Below are positions 1 to 9,566 of a stretch of DNA of 64,000 bases, one piece after another. A program made the position numbers and the translations under genes. Source of the DNA: Impatiens glandulifera (Eukaryota; Streptophyta; Magnoliopsida; Ericales; Balsaminaceae); the NCBI RefSeq assembly GCF_907164915.1, contig NC_061869.1:41103771-41167770 (forward strand), in the 5' to 3' direction. A model generated the notes under the pieces. The model saw only the letters and a list, made by a program, of their open reading frames with translations. It was not told the DNA's origin and ran no database searches. The stretch's first letter is position 1. Every line of letters starts with the position of its first letter.

Positions 1-400
1 AGATATATGGAAAATTCTTGGTTTTTCTCTTTTAAGAAAAACTGAAAACTTTCCAATTAACTCTCAGTTTTTCCTTTTCAAAAAAACCCAAGAGGTATAT
101 GGAAAACTCTCGGTTTTTCTTTTTCAAGAAAAACCAAAAGCTTTCCATATAACTCTCGGTTTTTCCTTTTCAAATAAACCGAGAGATATATGAAAAACTC
201 TCGGTTTTTCTATTTTAAGAAAAACCGAAAGCTTTCCATATCTCTCGGTTTTTCCTTTTCAAAAAAACCCGAGAGGTATATAGAAAACTTTCGGTTTATC
301 CCTCTTAAGAAAAACCAAAAGCTTTCCAATTAACTCTCGGTTTTTCTTGAAAGTAAAAAACCGAAAGCTTTCCATTTAACTTTCGATATTATCCTATAAA
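1..400. repeat. CACTA subterminal repeat block A
   Basis: About six imperfect copies of a unit of roughly 60 bp. Each contains 'aactctcggtttttc' and its near-inverse 'gaaaaaccgaaagctttcc', so the block is full of short inverted repeats. CACTA elements typically carry such repeats near both ends, where they bind the element's own DNA-binding protein. That role is inferred from the family. Confidence 0.6.
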
Positions 401-601
401 ATGTATAAAATAGGCCGATTGTTTTGTGCGTAAACAAAACATGTTCAGCCAAACCAATATATATACAAATAACATTCATAAATCAAATGACCATTATCAT
501 TACAAAATTCTAAACCAAACCAATCATCCAAACAACCTGTTATCATTCGAATTAAAATGTACTCAATCATTCATAAACCTGTTATCAGTCGAAACAAACA
601 A

Positions 602-1086
602 TCAAAACGTACTAGAATTAGCTGGTGGGGGAGGGGGAGGTGGTTGATATTGCCTCATAAACATTTCTATGTTTTGTTCATATTTCTCCATTCTTGTCCT
701 CATTTCTATCTTTTCCACTTGCATTTCATTAATCGTTAGAGCTCTTTCTGCATCCCTCTTTTCCAATTCCTCCACTTTCATCGCCATCATTTTTTTTATT
801 CCTTTAATCTATCATTCACCTCAAACAACCGATCAGTGGATCGTTGTGAATTGTTGCCACTTCGACGATCCTCTCGAAAATGTGTGGGTCAGACGCCTGA
901 TCCTATACCGATCAATATCCCATGTTTTTGGCATCCGAACACTCTCTCCGTCAAGTCGAAGTCAGATATATCTGGTTCATTGCTTCTTACCTCCTCCAAG
1001 TCGAAGTCAAAGTCCGAACACCTCCCCCAGTAATTACCAATTTGGGGGAAAATTAAAACCGAAGATTTTCTAATAAACCTTCGCAA
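602..1086 (-). pseudogene. Degenerate CACTA ORF fragment (plant transposase, Transposase_24-like)
   Basis: Two minus-strand open pieces align end to end across an in-frame stop and a frameshift. The upstream piece (889-1086) ends with a VFG..KHG...GIGSGV motif, as in the plant En/Spm-associated Transposase_24-type proteins. The frame continues past a TGA as PTHFRE. The downstream piece (602-790) is a charged, coiled-coil-like stretch rich in Glu, Lys and Met that ends in a seven-proline run. The stop near 889 and the frameshift near 790 make it non-functional. Assignment is by remembered motif only and is moderately sure. An alternative is another low-complexity coiled-coil protein. Confidence 0.5.
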
Positions 1087-1800
1087 TTATCCCTTCCCAA
1101 CAGTTAAAAATATTTTTGATTTTTTTAGGAAGGGCAATTGCGAAGGTTTATTAGAAAATCTTCGGAATTACCAATTTGGGGGAGAGTTAAAACCAAAGGT
1201 TTTCCAATAAACCTTCGCAATTACCCCTTTCTAACACTTAAAATTATTTTTATTTTTTTGGAAAGGGGTAATTGCGAAGGTTTTCCAATAAACTTTCGCA
1301 ATTACCAATTTGGGAAAGTTAAACTCAAAGATTTTCTTATAAACCTTCGTAATTACCTTTTTTCAACACTTAGAATTATTTTTATTTTTTTGGGAAGGGG
1401 GTAATTGCAAAGGTTTTCCAATAAACCTTCGCAATTACCAATTTGGGGAAAGTTAAACCCGAAGGTTTTTAATAAACCTTCGCAATTACCCCTTCCCAAC
1501 ACTTAGAATTTTTTTTATTTTTTTGGGAAGGGGGTAATTGCTAAGGTTTTCTAACACCTTCGCAATTACCAATTTGGGGAAAGTTAAACCCGAAGATTTT
1601 CTAATAAACCTTCACAATTACTCCTTCCCAACACTTGGAATTTTTTAAAACTTTTTTGGGAATGGTCAAAACTGAAGGTTTATTAGAAAACCTTCGCAAT
1701 TACCAATTTGGGGAAAGTTTAAACCGAAGGTTTTCCAACACTTAGAATTATTTTTGGTTATTTTAGAATGTCAAAACCGAAGGTTTATTAGACAACTTTT
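1045..1800. repeat. CACTA subterminal repeat block B
   Basis: Degenerate tandem and inverted copies of 'aaccttcgcaattacc' alternate with 'ggtaattgcgaaggtttt', spaced by 'cttcccaacacttagaatt'. About seven repeat cycles of 100-120 bp can be followed. The arrangement lets the block fold on itself many times. It lies between the broken ORF and the CACTA end at 1945. Confidence 0.6.
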
Positions 1801-1945
1801 GGTTAACCCTCATATCACTGAAAGTTTTACACACCTCTCGAATTGTATTTTTATTAACGAAATGTTTCTTTCTCTCGGTACCATTACCGAGAGTTTTAAA
1901 AAACTCTCGATAATTTCTGTCGGTAAATATCCTTTTTTATTAGTG

Positions 1946-2200
1946 GGGGATGATACTATGAAACACTTTGGTACAAAAAAAAATGGTACAAAAGATTTCA
2001 TGTGTGAATTTTGTTCTCAAGAATGAAAAAAGAAATAAAGTGAGGTGTTTAATTGGTGAGTTTAATTTCAGCGCATTAATTTGATTACTAATATTTTATC
2101 TCTATATTGGAAGAAATGAATTTCATTTGTGTAATGCATATTTTTTCTCACATGATGTTCCATTTAATATTTGTCTTCGATATATATATCGTTATAATTA

Positions 2201-2231
<31 letters not shown>

Positions 2232-2450
2232 TTATAATTATATTAGACGTTTTTTATAAATAAAATATTATTTTTTTTAAAATTTATTTATTGAAAGAAA
2301 TTATTTTAATTATTTAAATATTATTATTTTTAATTATTTAAAATAAGATATAATTAATAAAATAAAATTAATTTTAATTTTTATATATTAAATTAAAAAT
2401 TAATAATGCAACTTACTTAATTATATAATGTATAATATTTGTGAAGACAC

Positions 2451-2509
<59 letters not shown>

Positions 2510-2924
2510 TAATAGGAAATAAAATTCTCAAAATTTAACAAATACAAGTACAAATATTTAACTAACTAAACTAATAATATTTTATATTTTTAATTTAACA
2601 CCAAATTTGATTAATGCGGAACGTTATAACAATATATTTTTATCGTTTATTAGATAGATAAATAATATTATAAAATTTTGGTAGACTTATGTTAATTATA
2701 AATACAAGTATTCATAATAATAAATTATTTACATTGAAACACACTTTTTTTTATAATATAAATATTAATTAATTAATTAATGGTTCATTATTAAAGCTAT
2801 AAAATATATGTATATATTATTAAATATATTATAAAATAAATAATAATTTAAAACAATCTATTTATTTTAATTTGAACTCAAATTTTATAAAATATAAGGT
2901 AATCAAAACTAATTATCTTTATTT

Positions 2925-2964
<40 letters not shown>

Positions 2965-3205
2965 AAAATTATATGATATCATTAAAATATTTCCTTTATT
3001 TCAGTTTTAAAAGTTATAATTTTTTATTAGTTAGATATTTATTTTTATTATTATAAAATTAAAAGAAATACATGGATGCTTCAATTGTTTTTTTACTTAT
3101 TTTTCTACACATTCTTCATATTTGTCACATATTAGTTATAAATAAATAAAAATAGTTTTTTTTTTATATATATATTTTAAATTTTTATATAGATAAGATT
3201 CTAAT
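1946..3205. other. AT-rich spacer with three (TA)n microsatellites
   Basis: No gene is seen. The stretch is very AT-rich and holds TA dinucleotide runs at about 2206-2231, 2457-2506 and 2927-2959. No terminal repeats or coding frame could be supported. Confidence 0.7.
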
Positions 3206-4269
3206 ATTCATAGGAAAATTTGAGACAGAAAGTCTCCGTTGATTTTTATGTTTCTAATATTCTAAAATTATCTGGGGAAAATTTGATCAAATGACCCTAA
3301 AAAGGGTTATTTTTATTTTTAATCTTATTAAATTAAATTTTTATTTTTAAAATTTTTTCTATTTTTACCCTTACTAACCTTTTCTATTTTTTTTTTCTTT
3401 TTCTTTCTCTTTCTTTTCTTTCCTTTTCCCTCCATTTCTTCCTTCCTGTTTTCTCCCCCTCTCTTCCCGGCTGCCATTTCTTTCTTCCCGTTTTCTCTCC
3501 CTCTCTTCCCCGACGACCTTTGCTCCAGCCCCAGCAGCCGTTGCTCCCTCAAGTCCAAAGGAAATAGCTTCTTCCAACACACACTAAGAATACAGCCCAA
3601 ATCGATCCTCCTTCTTAACACACACCGGCTGTAAGATTCTTTCGCTCTTCTTTTTCATATGCATATGTTCAATATGCATATGCATTGTTTCGCTCTTCTT
3701 TTTTCAATCGAAATGAATTGGTTATAAATACATTTTTTTTTGTTCATATACGGGTTATCTTGATCTATGTTTTGTAGGTTTACTTGGATTATGTCTGTTT
3801 ATGGGTGATTAATCAAGATATTGAGTTTTAAGCATTATCTATTGTTTTATCTTTATGTTCTGATTTACCCGAGGAGGGACATCTTTAGCTACTTCAACTG
3901 TTGCTACTTCAGTAAGAGAATGCTGAGCATTTTAGTTAGGGTTGAAATTCTTAGTTGAAATGGTTTGAAATTCTTTGATCCGAGAAATGCTTATTTAGTT
4001 AGGCTTTACTGTTTTGTTTTGGCGTGGATCGTGGGGTGGTGCGTGAGGCGTAGGGTAGTGCGTGGGGCTTGGGCGTGGATCGTGGGCGTGGATCGTGGGC
4101 GTGGATCACGGGCGTGGGGCGTGAGGGGTTGAGCGTGGAGCGTGGGGGCTTGGGCGTGGGGCTTAAGCGTGGGCTTGGGCGTGGGCTTGGGCGTGGACTT
4201 GGACTTGGGCGTGGAGCGTGGATTTAATTGCAATTCATAGGAAAATTTGTGACAGAAAGTCTCCGTTGA
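3206..4269. repeat. 37-bp direct repeats flanking a 990-bp segment
   Basis: The same 37-bp sequence (attcataggaaaatttg ... gtctccgttga, one mismatch) occurs at 3206-3242 and 4233-4269. The segment between holds a CT-rich tract (3365-3500), a possible splice donor near 3630 (ggctgtaagat), a possible acceptor near 3778 (tttgtaggttt), and a GC-rich minisatellite. It could be an insertion carrying a captured gene 5' end, or a segmental duplication. A 37-bp target duplication would be too long for a standard plant DNA transposon. Confidence 0.45.
4016..4220. repeat. GC-rich minisatellite
   Basis: Tandem array based on 'gcgtggatcgtgg' and 'gcgtgggcttgg', unit 6-13 bp, strongly G-rich on the plus strand. 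It stands out against the AT-rich surroundings. The long open frame across it on the minus strand (Pro/Thr/Lys repeats) is a by-product of the repeat. Confidence 0.75.
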
Positions 4270-4706
4270 GTTCTGACATGGCGGTATAATATTTTTTTTT
4301 TAATTTTAAAATATAATATTTTACTTTTATCATATAAATCTGTGCAAAGTGCAAAGCATTGACTATATTTTCTTCAAAATAAATAAGAACAGAGAGAAGG
4401 AGACGATTTCATGGCCCTTTGATGCCCAATGACGAAATGGGTCACCGTTGATTGAAGACGATGTGGCCCTAATTTCGAACCCTACAAAATACTTTGCCTT
4501 GCTGAATTCACTGAACTGGGCGGCATTTTTCAGAGGAAGAGGAGGATTCAAGAGCTGTGTTTTCCTAATCTTCCACCTACAGAGTAAACGAAGAGAGATG
4601 AAGTTCAAGTTCAAAGCTTCTTTGTTTTTGCCTCAATGAATGAATGACCAACAGATTCAGAAAGACCAAATTTCATTGGATTGTTTCCCCTTAGCATCAT
4701 CCCATA
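4270..4706. promoter_or_regulatory. Upstream region of the PPR gene
   Basis: This is the 437 bp between the flanking repeat and the PPR start codon. Composition becomes more balanced from about 4390. No firm TATA box or splice site can be assigned. It probably holds the core promoter and 5' UTR, by position only. Confidence 0.35.
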
Positions 4707-6938
4707 ATGGCTTATATTTCTAATTATTATTGTTCTCTTCTCAAGCATTGTTGCGAAGCCGGTAAGCATTCACAAGCAAAGATCCTTCATTGCAATATAA
4801 TTAAAACCATAACAGATCCCGAGACATTCCTGTGGAATAATGTCATCAGTACTTATGCAAAACTCGGACTTCTTACTTATGCACGCCGAGTGTTCGATCA
4901 AATTCCATATCCAAATCTTTTCTCCTGGAACACCATCCTTTCTGTATATTCCAAGTCCGGCAAGCTCCGTGAGATGCATGATATCTTTACTCGAATACCA
5001 AGGAGAGATGGGGTTTCCTGGAACGCAATTATATCTGGGTATGCGTCTTCCGGTTTGACTAGTAAATCGGTTGAGGTTTACAAGCTCATGTTGAAAGACG
5101 GTCCTGCATATTTGAATCGTATTACTTTCTCAACTATGATCCTTTTATCATCTAGCGAAGGTTCTGTTGATTTAGGCAGGCAGATTCATGGGCAGATTGT
5201 GAGATGTGGGTTTGAATCGTATGTTTTCGTAGGCAGTCCGATGGTGGATATGTATGCAAAATTTGGTTTAATAAATGATGCACAGAAGGTGTTCGATGAA
5301 TTGCCTGAGAGGAACCTGGTCACGCATAATACAATGATAATGGGTCTTTTGAGATGTGGATTAGTAGATGATTCCAAGCGTTTGTTTCTTCAAATGTCTG
5401 AAAAAGATTCAATTTCCTGGACGACAATGATTACTGGACTGACCCAAAATGGATTGGATCGAGAAGCCATGGATATGCTTAGACTGATGAGGTTAGAGGA
5501 TCTACCTATTGATCAATTCACTTTCGGTAGCATCTTAACTGCTTGTGGAAGTCTGGCATCAATAAAACAGGGGAAACAGATTCACGCTTATGTAATTCGA
5601 ACGAATTACGCCAATAATCTTTTCGTCGCGAGTGCCCTTATCGATATGTATTCAAAATGTAAAAGAATGAACTACGCCGAATCTGTTTTAAACAGAATGA
5701 CGACGAAAAACGTCGTATCGTGGACTGCAATAATCGTCGGCTATGGTCAGAATGGTCTGAGCGAAAAAGCTGTAAACGCATTACGCGAAATGCAAAGAAA
5801 CGGAATTCAACCAGACGAGTTTACCTTCGGAAGTGTAATAAGCTCGTGTGCAAATCTCGCCAGCTTAGAAGAAGGCGCCCAGTTCCATTGTCGAGCCCTC
5901 GTTTCTAGCTCGATTTCATACGTAACCGTCTCGAACGCTCTCGTTACCTTATATGGAAAATGCGGTAGTTTACAAAACGCCCATCAGCTTTTTGACGAAA
6001 TGAAATTTCGAGACGAGGTCTCGTGGACTGCTATCGTAATGGGTTACGCTCAGTTTGGAAAGGCGAATGAAACGATCGAAATGTTTGAGAAGATGTTGGC
6101 GGTTGGTCTTCGACCAGACGAAGTAACGTTCATAGGTGTTCTATCGGCATGCGGTCGTGCTGGTTTAGTCGAGAAAGGAAGATATTATTTTGAATCGATG
6201 GCGAAAGAACATGGGATTTTACCAATTCAGGAACACTATACTTGTATGATCGACGTTTTTAGTCGGGCTGGAAAACTTGAAGAAGCGAGAGATTTCATTC
6301 TTAGTATGCCTTACCGACCCGACACTATCGGTTGGGTAACATTGCTAAGTTCGTGTAGGATTCGACGCGAAATGGTTATTGGGAAATGGGCTGCAGAATG
6401 TTTAATCGAAGTTGAACCGAATAACCCTGCGAGTTACGTTTTGCTCTCGAGTATGTACGCGGCTAAAGGAGAATGGGAGGAAGTTTCTAAGTTAAGAAGA
6501 GTAATGCGAGATAAGGGAGTGAGGAAGGATCGCGGGTGTAGTTGGATTAAGTTTAGGAACCGAGTTCATGTTTTTTCGGCGGATGATGAGTCAAATCCGT
6601 ATAAGGATAGGATTTTCGAGGAGTTGGGAAATTTGAATCGAAGAATGATAGAGGAGGGATATGAGCCCGATACGAGTTCGATTCTTCACGACGTTGGTGA
6701 ATCCGAAAAGATTAGTATGTTGAATCATCATAGCGAAAAACTTGCTATTGCGTTTGGGCTGATTTTTATTCCTAATGGTTTGCCAATTCGAGTTGTGAAA
6801 AATCTTAGAGTATGTGCGGATTGTCACAATGCAACTAAATTTATTTCGAGGATAACCGGTAGAGAGATTTTAGTGCGGGATGCTGTACGTTATCATCTTT
6901 TTAAAGATGGAATTTGTTCTTGTGGGGATTTTTGGTAA
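4707..6938 (+). CDS. Pentatricopeptide repeat protein, PLS class with E/E+ and DYW domains (At1g68930-like)
   Basis: Intronless 743-residue protein, co-linear along its whole length with the Arabidopsis PPR protein At1g68930 as I remember it, including the same C-terminal CSCGDFW. PPR motifs of the P, L and S types run from about residue 35 to 540. The E/E+ region (about 542-650) begins with GWVTLLSSC. The DYW domain (about 650-743) carries the deaminase-type zinc signature: H675-S-E677 and C703-x2-C706, plus the terminal Cys pair C737/C739. The last three residues are DFW rather than DYW, as in the Arabidopsis protein. Proteins of this class bind organellar RNA one base per repeat and usually direct C-to-U editing. 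Mitochondrial or plastid location is inferred. The start is chosen because the N-terminal SNYYCSLLKHC matches the family start. No damage is seen, and it is the one clear intact host gene. Confidence 0.95.
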   Translation: MAYISNYYCSLLKHCCEAGKHSQAKILHCNIIKTITDPETFLWNNVISTYAKLGLLTYARRVFDQIPYPNLFSWNTILSVYSKSGKLREMHDIFTRIPRRDGVSWNAIISGYASSGLTSKSVEVYKLMLKDGPAYLNRITFSTMILLSSSEGSVDLGRQIHGQIVRCGFESYVFVGSPMVDMYAKFGLINDAQKVFDELPERNLVTHNTMIMGLLRCGLVDDSKRLFLQMSEKDSISWTTMITGLTQNGLDREAMDMLRLMRLEDLPIDQFTFGSILTACGSLASIKQGKQIHAYVIRTNYANNLFVASALIDMYSKCKRMNYAESVLNRMTTKNVVSWTAIIVGYGQNGLSEKAVNALREMQRNGIQPDEFTFGSVISSCANLASLEEGAQFHCRALVSSSISYVTVSNALVTLYGKCGSLQNAHQLFDEMKFRDEVSWTAIVMGYAQFGKANETIEMFEKMLAVGLRPDEVTFIGVLSACGRAGLVEKGRYYFESMAKEHGILPIQEHYTCMIDVFSRAGKLEEARDFILSMPYRPDTIGWVTLLSSCRIRREMVIGKWAAECLIEVEPNNPASYVLLSSMYAAKGEWEEVSKLRRVMRDKGVRKDRGCSWIKFRNRVHVFSADDESNPYKDRIFEELGNLNRRMIEEGYEPDTSSILHDVGESEKISMLNHHSEKLAIAFGLIFIPNGLPIRVVKNLRVCADCHNATKFISRITGREILVRDAVRYHLFKDGICSCGDFW

Positions 6939-7061
6939 TCACATTTTAATTTTGACAATTTTTTAATTGAATTATTCTTGGGTTGGAAATTTGGATGAAA
7001 TATCAGTTTTCTATTGTATTACTTAATTTTGAATTTGTCTTTGAATTATGTATCATTTTCG

Positions 7062-7067
7062 AATAAA
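7062..7067 (+). terminator. Possible polyadenylation signal of the PPR gene
   Basis: AATAAA lies 124 bp after the stop codon in a T-rich 3' flank. Plant near-upstream elements are loose, so this is only a candidate. Confidence 0.4.
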
Positions 7068-7692
7068 ATATTTAGCAGATTTTGTTTTTATTTCAAATTT
7101 TCAGCAACATTTTTCTAAATGATTATAAGCATGGAAGTAAATAGTTCAATTCGATTGGTTAGTACATTACATTAACATGTACAACAAAAGTGAATGAATT
7201 TGGTTTTGGTTAATTGGCTATACAATTTTAAGTTTTGGTTGATTGTCCAATACAGTTTTAAAAATCAGTTCTATTTATTTTATTATTTGTAAAAATTTAT
7301 AACTAAATAACACAATTATATCTCAATTTTATTTTGAAAAACAAATATGAATTAGGTATATGTAAATAGTAGTTTAATAGTTAAAAATTTAATTATTAAA
7401 TAAAATATTTATATATAATGACTCAATTGCTATTTGAGACTCAAACTTATGTCGTTTTCACCTAATGAAGCTTAAATAGTCATATGAGATTAATACCAAA
7501 ATTTTAGTCATTTGAGGCTTTTCACATAAAGACAAAACATGTTATCTAATTTTAATGTATCTTTTTTTTTTTTCTAATTAATTTGTCACGTTTTAAAATA
7601 AAATGATATTTAAAGAATTTTAGACGTTTTTAAAAATTTATTATTGTTTTCGTATTAAAATTTATACGTTTTAATTTTATAAAATTAGTTTG
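7068..7692. other. AT-rich intergenic spacer
   Basis: No gene, repeat array or transposon end is recognised between the PPR 3' flank and the left target duplication of the nested hAT-like element. Confidence 0.6.
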
Positions 7693-7859
7693 GGTAACTA
7701 AGGGTGTTCATCGGTTCGGTTTCAAGTTATTCAATTCGAGTTCTTCAAATTTTAGTTATTTTAAGCAATTTGACAAACGAACTGAATATTGAATTTTGAA
7801 TTCGGTTTATTCGTATACGATCGAATATTCGGTTTAGACTATTTTTTTAAGAACGTTGG

Positions 7860-7948
7860 GTTCCGTTTTTCCTTTGGTGTGCGACTAATCACCGTGGGTT
7901 AAACACTTAGCCCGCAAACACAGTTGACAATTTAACTAGACGCAAAAT
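7860..7948 (-). repeat. Possible tRNA-derived SINE-like sequence, distal part (split)
   Basis: This continues across the inner hAT-like insertion at 14639-14760, where the minus strand shows a B-box-like GGTTCGAGTCC. The split halves would rejoin around the duplicated cgcaaaac/t. The SINE call is tentative because no A box could be fixed. Confidence 0.25.
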
Positions 7949-8104
7949 TAGGGGTGAGCATAATTTGGGTTTACCCAAACCCAACCCTAACTCAAACCCA
8001 AAATATTAATTTGGGTTGGGTTAAGTATGAGTTGGGTTGAGTATGGGTTATGTTTAATTTGGGTTGGGTTAGGGTTACCCAAATTATATAAATTTAATTT
8101 ATTT

Positions 8105-9235
8105 TTCTATTATTAATCAAATATAAACTATCAACTTTAAGTCGAACATGTTTTTGACATGTTTAAAAGGTTTTTCACACGTTTAACACGTTTTTAACAT
8201 TACTAACACATTTTTACACTTACAATACGTTTTTACACGTTTTTAGCACGTTTAACACATTTTGGTCACATTTAACACGTTTTCACACGAATAACACATT
8301 TTTCATGTTTTTGTCACGTTTAACACGTTTTTAACATGTTTAATACGTTTAACACGTTTTTGACAAATATAACACGTTTTTGACAAATTTAACACGTTTT
8401 TAGGTTTTGGCACATTTAACACATTTTTCACGTTTTTGGCACATTCGACACGTGTTTGACATATTTAACACGTTTTTTTGATAAGTTTAACACGATTTTC
8501 ACGTTTTTGGCACGTTTAACACGGTTTTGACATTTTAACACGTTTAACACGTTTTCAATATGTTTAACATGTTTGTTACACGTTTAACATGTTTTCACGT
8601 TTTTTGCTTGTTTAACATGTTTTTGACATATTTGACACGTTTTCACATGTTAACACATTTAACACGTTTTTGACATGTTGAACACGTTTAACATGTTTTG
8701 GCTCATTTAACACATTTTTAGCACATTTAACAAGTTTTGGTATGTTTAATATGTTTTTCACATTTTGACACGTTTTCACGTCTTTGGCACGTTTAACGCG
8801 TTTTTGATATTATAACACGTTTTTGCACATTTAACATATTTTTGACATGTTTAACATGTTTTTTTGCACGTTAACACTTTTTGACAAGTTTTAACATATT
8901 TTTTGCACGTTTAATACGTTTTGACATCTTTAACACGTTTTGACATCTTTAACACGTTTTTCACGTTTTTAGCATGTTTAACACGTTTTTCACGTTTTTA
9001 GCACGTTTAACACATTTTTCACGTTTTGGCCCGTTAAACATGTGAAAAACGTATTAAACGTATCAAAATATGAGAAATATGTTAAATGTGTCAAAAACGT
9101 GTTAAAGGTGTCAAAACGTGCCAAAAATGTGGAAAACGTGTTAAACGTGCCAAAACGTGGAAAACATATCAAAACGTGTTAAACATGCAAAAAACGTGTG
9201 AAAACGTGTTAAAAATGTTAACAAGTGTTAAACGT
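8105..9235. repeat. Inverted minisatellite of the foldback element (left arm and turn)
   Basis: From about 8150 to 9035 the unit reads 'gtttaacacgtttttgaca' with many variants and 11-20 bp spacing. Around 9035-9045 the orientation flips and the reverse unit 'aaaaacgtgttaaacgtg' runs to the Copia insertion. The turn marks the symmetry centre of the foldback element. Confidence 0.75.
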
Positions 9236-9543
9236 TGTTGTATTACTCCTGGCTGTTACAACGTTTACAAATAAATGGAAGATCTGCATTAATGATGAAA
9301 ACGGCAGATTTGCAATGATGAGGAAAACAAAATATTTGCAATAATGAGGAAAATAGAATATTTTCAATAAATTTCATTAAATTAGAAAATTAAGAGTTTT
9401 TTTTATTTTAGTATAAATATAGTGTATGTTGATCTCATTAGAGGAAGAAAAATAAGATAGATAACAACTCTTGTAATCGTTTTTTTAAGATTTTATAGAT
9501 ATTTTCTCAAAGTTTTGTGAGTGATTCTATTTCTGGGCCAACA
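9236..9543 (+). repeat. Copia 5' LTR (308 bp)
   Basis: It begins TGTTGTATTACTCC and ends GGGCCAACA. A TATA box, TATAAATA, lies at 9412-9419, and transcription would be expected to start about 30 bp later. It is identical to the 3' LTR except for eight T's instead of ten. Confidence 0.95.
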
Positions 9544-9545
9544 TT

Positions 9546-9557
9546 TGGTATCAGAGC
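9546..9557 (+). other. Copia primer-binding site
   Basis: TGGTATCAGAGC is complementary to the 3' end of initiator tRNA-Met and starts 2 bp after the 5' LTR. This primer is usual for plant Copia elements. Confidence 0.9.
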
Positions 9558-9566
9558 ATCAGGTGA

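Larger units (their letters stand above)
1..1945 (-). mobile_element. CACTA (En/Spm-like) transposon end, truncated by window edge
   Basis: The right boundary is read at 1945: on the minus strand the element begins CACTAATAAAAAAGGA, which fits the CACTA terminal motif, and short inverted-repeat motifs (gagagtttt/aaaactctc) lie just inside. The element carries two blocks of short subterminal repeats (1-400 and 1045-1800), a hallmark of CACTA elements, around a degenerate minus-strand ORF at about 602-1086. The other terminus lies beyond position 1, so the 3-bp target duplication (ggg at 1946-1948 on this side) cannot be confirmed. Only a small part of a transposase-type ORF is present and it is broken, so this is a relic or non-autonomous derivative. 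The family assignment rests on the terminal motif plus the ORF resemblance. Confidence 0.6.

Noticed and set aside
4006..4233. Pro/Thr/Lys-rich 75-residue minus-strand ORF
   Set aside because: It lies entirely on a GC-rich minisatellite, and its peptide repeat simply mirrors the DNA repeat.
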